The notes under the pieces were generated by a model that did no database searches, was not told the DNA's origin, and saw only the letters and a list, made by a program, of their open reading frames with translations. From NCBI GenBank assembly GCA_024681795.1, contig JAILAD010000036.1, forward strand, positions 1-64,000: a DNA stretch of 64,000 nt, given 5' to 3'. Below are positions 62,171 through 64,000 of this stretch, in pieces (position 1 is the first letter of the stretch; each line of letters begins with the position of its first letter). The stretch comes from Lachnospiraceae bacterium (lineage in GTDB: Bacteria; Bacillota; Clostridia; Lachnospirales; Lachnospiraceae). Both the position numbers and the translations under genes were made by a program.

Positions 62171-62464
62171 TTACTGGAAAATATAGATATCCAGCATAAA
62201 ATAAGCAGCCGCAACCAGTGCGATCTGCAAAACCAGAATAACCGGCATGCCGATGGTGAAAGATAAGTGTTTGGTCTTATGCCGGAACGAGTACATTCCG
62301 ATAATCGACCCGATACTTCCGCCGGCGACGGCGACTAAAAACAGCGCCGCCTCCGGAATACGGAATTCGTGTCGTTTGGCTTTTAATTTATCAATGCCCA
62401 TCATGGCAAAGCCGGCAATATTAACAATTCCAAGGTAAATCAGAATATATTTCAGTACTTCCAT
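62171..62464 (-). CDS. DUF1294 membrane protein
   Basis: 97 residues with three hydrophobic helices. MGIDKLKAKRHEFRIPEAALF, split by the helix ends, and GGSIGSIIGMYSFRHKTKH are the DUF1294 hallmarks; function is unknown. ATG at 62464 is preferred; an in-frame TTG nine codons upstream would overlap argG. The gene begins 8 bp after the argG stop and is probably transcribed with it. Confidence 0.8.
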   Translation of the reverse strand: MEVLKYILIYLGIVNIAGFAMMGIDKLKAKRHEFRIPEAALFLVAVAGGSIGSIIGMYSFRHKTKHLSFTIGMPVILVLQIALVAAAYFMLDIYIFQ

Positions 62465-62471
62465 GAGTTGT

Positions 62472-63695
62472 TTACTGTCCCTTTTTCTCAACCTCCAGCA
62501 TCTTCATGGCACGAACCTTTGTGGAAAGACCGAAGAGGTTGATGAATCCGTCCGCATCGTGATGATCGTATAAATCACCGGTCGTGAAAGACGCAAGACT
62601 TTCGTTGTATAAGGAGTAGGGAGAAGTGGTGCCTGCCTTAATGATGTTTCCTTTGTACAGTTTGAATTTAACTTCTCCGGTTACATATTCCTGTGTGGAG
62701 GTGATGAATGCACGGATTGCATCGCAAAGCGGAGTGAACCATTTTCCTTCGTAAATAACCTGTGCAAGAAGCGCGCCCATTTCTGCTTTGGTACGATAGC
62801 AGTCACGGTCGAGAATGAGTTCCTCAAGCTGCTGATGAGCTTCGTAGAGAATCGTTCCTCCCGGTGTTTCGTATACGCCACGGGATTTCATGCCGACTAC
62901 ACGGTTTTCCACGATATCGATGATACCGATGCCGTGCTTTCCGCCGATCTGATTTAATTTTCTTAAAATATCGGATACCTTCATGGATTCGCCGTTTATT
63001 GCAACGGGAACACCTTTTTCAAAGGAAAGGGTAACGTATTCACCCTCGTCCGGTGCTTTTTCGGGAGTTACGCCGAGTACAAGAAGATGCTCGTAATTCG
63101 GCTCATTGGAAGGATCCTCAAGCTCCAGACCTTCATGGGAAATATGCCAGATATTTCTGTCGCGGCTGTAAGAGGAGTCTGCTGCGAACGGAAGATCGAT
63201 GCCGTGCCGGTGGCAGTACTCGATTTCGGATTCACGGGAATCAAGTTTCCACAAGGGACTTCTCCAGGGAGCGATGATTTTTAAATCGGGAGCAAGAGCC
63301 TTGATGCCAAGCTCGAAACGAATCTGGTCGTTTCCTTTTCCGGTTGCACCGTGGCAGATTGCGGATGCGCCTTCTTTTCTTGCGATTTCCACAAGTCTTT
63401 TTACGATTGCCGGTCTTGCCATGGAGGTACCGAGCAGATATTTGTTTTCATATACGGCATGTGCCTGTACGCAGGGTACGATATAGTTGTCGCAGAAATC
63501 ATCCACGATATCTTCAATATAAAGTTTCGTAGCGCCGCTTAATTTGGCACGTTCGTTTAAGCCGTCAAGCTCGTTTCCCTGTCCGCAGTCCACACAGACA
63601 CAGATTACTTCGTAATCGAAGTTTTCCTTTAACCAGGGAATAATTGCGGTAGTGTCAAGACCGCCGGAATATGCTAAAACTACTTTTTCTTTCAT
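62472..63695 (-). CDS. argG: argininosuccinate synthase
   Basis: 407 residues. Joins citrulline and aspartate with ATP in arginine synthesis. The ATP loop is AYSGGLDTT (7-15), followed by VCVDCGQGNEL, CHGATGKGNDQIRFE and the ATP/citrulline segment SRDRNIWHISHEG. ATG 63695 is chosen because AGGAGG precedes it on the minus strand; the frame continues 39 codons further upstream through promoter sequence. argH is not in the window. ARG-box-like sites lie at 63777-63821. Confidence 0.95.
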   Translation of the reverse strand: MKEKVVLAYSGGLDTTAIIPWLKENFDYEVICVCVDCGQGNELDGLNERAKLSGATKLYIEDIVDDFCDNYIVPCVQAHAVYENKYLLGTSMARPAIVKRLVEIARKEGASAICHGATGKGNDQIRFELGIKALAPDLKIIAPWRSPLWKLDSRESEIEYCHRHGIDLPFAADSSYSRDRNIWHISHEGLELEDPSNEPNYEHLLVLGVTPEKAPDEGEYVTLSFEKGVPVAINGESMKVSDILRKLNQIGGKHGIGIIDIVENRVVGMKSRGVYETPGGTILYEAHQQLEELILDRDCYRTKAEMGALLAQVIYEGKWFTPLCDAIRAFITSTQEYVTGEVKFKLYKGNIIKAGTTSPYSLYNESLASFTTGDLYDHHDADGFINLFGLSTKVRAMKMLEVEKKGQ

Positions 63696-63737
63696 AATAT
63701 TAAGTCCTCCTGAATTTGTTAAATAAAGACAAAAACT

Positions 63738-63766
63738 ACTATACAACATTTCAAACTCCTGTGCAA
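63738..63766 (-). promoter_or_regulatory. sigma-A promoter of argG
   Basis: On the minus strand: TTGCAC (63766-63761), 17 bp, TATAGT (63743-63738); start codon about 43 bp downstream. Confidence 0.6.
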
Positions 63767-63776
63767 GTATAAATAG

Positions 63777-63821
63777 TGCATAAAAATACATAAAATTAAT
63801 GCATAAATGCATATTTTTGCA
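63777..63821. promoter_or_regulatory. ARG-box-like operators upstream of argG
   Basis: TGCATAAAAATACA (63777-63790) fits the ArgR consensus TGNATWWWWATNCA exactly. TGCATATTTTTGCA (63808-63821) is a near match (two bases off), 31 bp away centre to centre, and TGCATAAATGCA (63800-63811) is a further palindrome. Binding of ArgR with arginine would be expected to control argG. Confidence 0.6.
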
Positions 63822-63861
63822 TAATTATCCAAAAATGATGAATAAAATTTAAAAATATAGG

Positions 63862-63889
63862 TGGACTTTTGAAAGAAATGTGTTATAGT
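63862..63889 (+). promoter_or_regulatory. candidate promoter for the gene leaving the window
   Basis: TGGACT (63862-63867), 16 bp, TATAGT (63884-63889). Confidence 0.4.
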
Positions 63890-63894
63890 AGTGT

Positions 63895-63962
63895 GGTGCC
63901 TGACCCCATTACGAAATTGTTACAGAAATGAAACAGAATGTAATGGTGCCTGACCCCGTTAC
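63895..63962. repeat. two copies of the GTAATGG palindromic repeat, opposite orientation
   Basis: GGTGCCTGACCCCATTAC at 63895-63912 and a full 23-bp copy at 63940-63962 (one base changed, CCCCGTTAC) are reverse complements of the units at 45753-45801. They lie in the likely 5' leader of the next gene. Confidence 0.8.
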
Positions 63963-63982
63963 AAAGAGCATGAGGAAATGAT

Positions 63983-64000
63983 ATGGATAATATAAAGGAA
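63983..64000 (+). CDS. start of a gene running out of the window
   Basis: ATG 63983 follows GAGGAAA by about six bases and opens a frame MDNIKE to the last base. Too short to identify. Confidence 0.4.

Noticed and set aside
63696..63812. N-terminal extension of ArgG by 39 residues
   Set aside because: The extension covers the promoter and lacks a ribosome site, whereas AGGAGG stands before ATG 63695 and the protein then begins like other ArgG proteins.
1..64000. tRNA, rRNA, CRISPR, prophage or transposase genes
   Set aside because: I looked for T-loop motifs, regularly spaced repeats with unique spacers and transposase or integrase motifs and found none; the tandem repeats described have no spacers.

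Overview
The window looks like a chromosomal segment of a low-to-moderate GC, Gram-positive anaerobe of the class Clostridia, most likely family Lachnospiraceae. This rests on sequence only: strong AGGAGG-type ribosome sites, sigma-A promoters, a T-box in front of threonyl-tRNA synthetase, the long form of HPF, a secA-prfB pair, ATP-type PEP carboxykinase, CDP-glycerol/lipoteichoic-acid-type enzymes and a DUF4139/YunG/DUF975/DUF1294 gene complement. I found no tRNA, rRNA, CRISPR array or intact insertion sequence.

Layout. 1-4000 is a decayed patch: an incoming gene end, three hypothetical genes, a lipoprotein thermonuclease, two N-terminal stubs of GNAT acetyltransferases and an N-terminal stub of a TetR regulator that still has a promoter covered by a perfect palindrome. 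4000-12065 holds a divergent DinB/LysR pair, a PLD-nuclease/helicase/DUF3427 protein with a NUDIX hydrolase (possible defence or repair module), a flavoprotein, a hydrolase and a DUF1963 protein. 12146-23093 is an envelope block: LTA-synthase-like enzyme, membrane-anchored clostripain-type peptidase, T-box plus thrS, CDP-glycerol glycerophosphotransferase, and a YidC-like domain fused to a sulfatase/phosphotransferase-like ectodomain. 23153-34000 holds a flavin reductase, DUF4139 and YunG-like proteins, a MacAB-type three-gene exporter and a fumarate reductase/succinate dehydrogenase operon. 34109-41835 holds a two-component system, pckA, trxB, an SH3/NlpC-P60 hydrolase and hpf.

From 41981 to 53607 a roughly 12-kb block sits between hpf and secA-prfB, genes that are neighbours in many Firmicutes. 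It contains, on the minus strand, an SPFH/zinc-ribbon trio resembling Bacillus ydjGHI, and on the plus strand a D-2-hydroxyacid dehydrogenase, two small membrane proteins, and a set consisting of an M28-like aminopeptidase, an AAC(3)-family acyltransferase, an acyl carrier protein, an adenylating ligase, an Asp/Glu-type racemase and a GT2 glycosyltransferase. I read the last six as a candidate D-alanylation-like pathway that activates an amino acid on a carrier protein and transfers it to a surface glycan; this and the YidC fusion are the best candidates for undescribed biology here. 53769-64000 returns to core functions: secA, prfB (without the usual programmed frameshift), a diguanylate cyclase, DUF975 and partner, a DMT transporter, a LytTR regulator, DUF1294 and argG under ARG-box-like sites.

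A second theme is intergenic: several gaps immediately after stop codons consist of imperfect tandem repeats with fixed periods (10, 16, 17, 21 and about 22 bp), and two dispersed short palindromic repeat types recur between genes.
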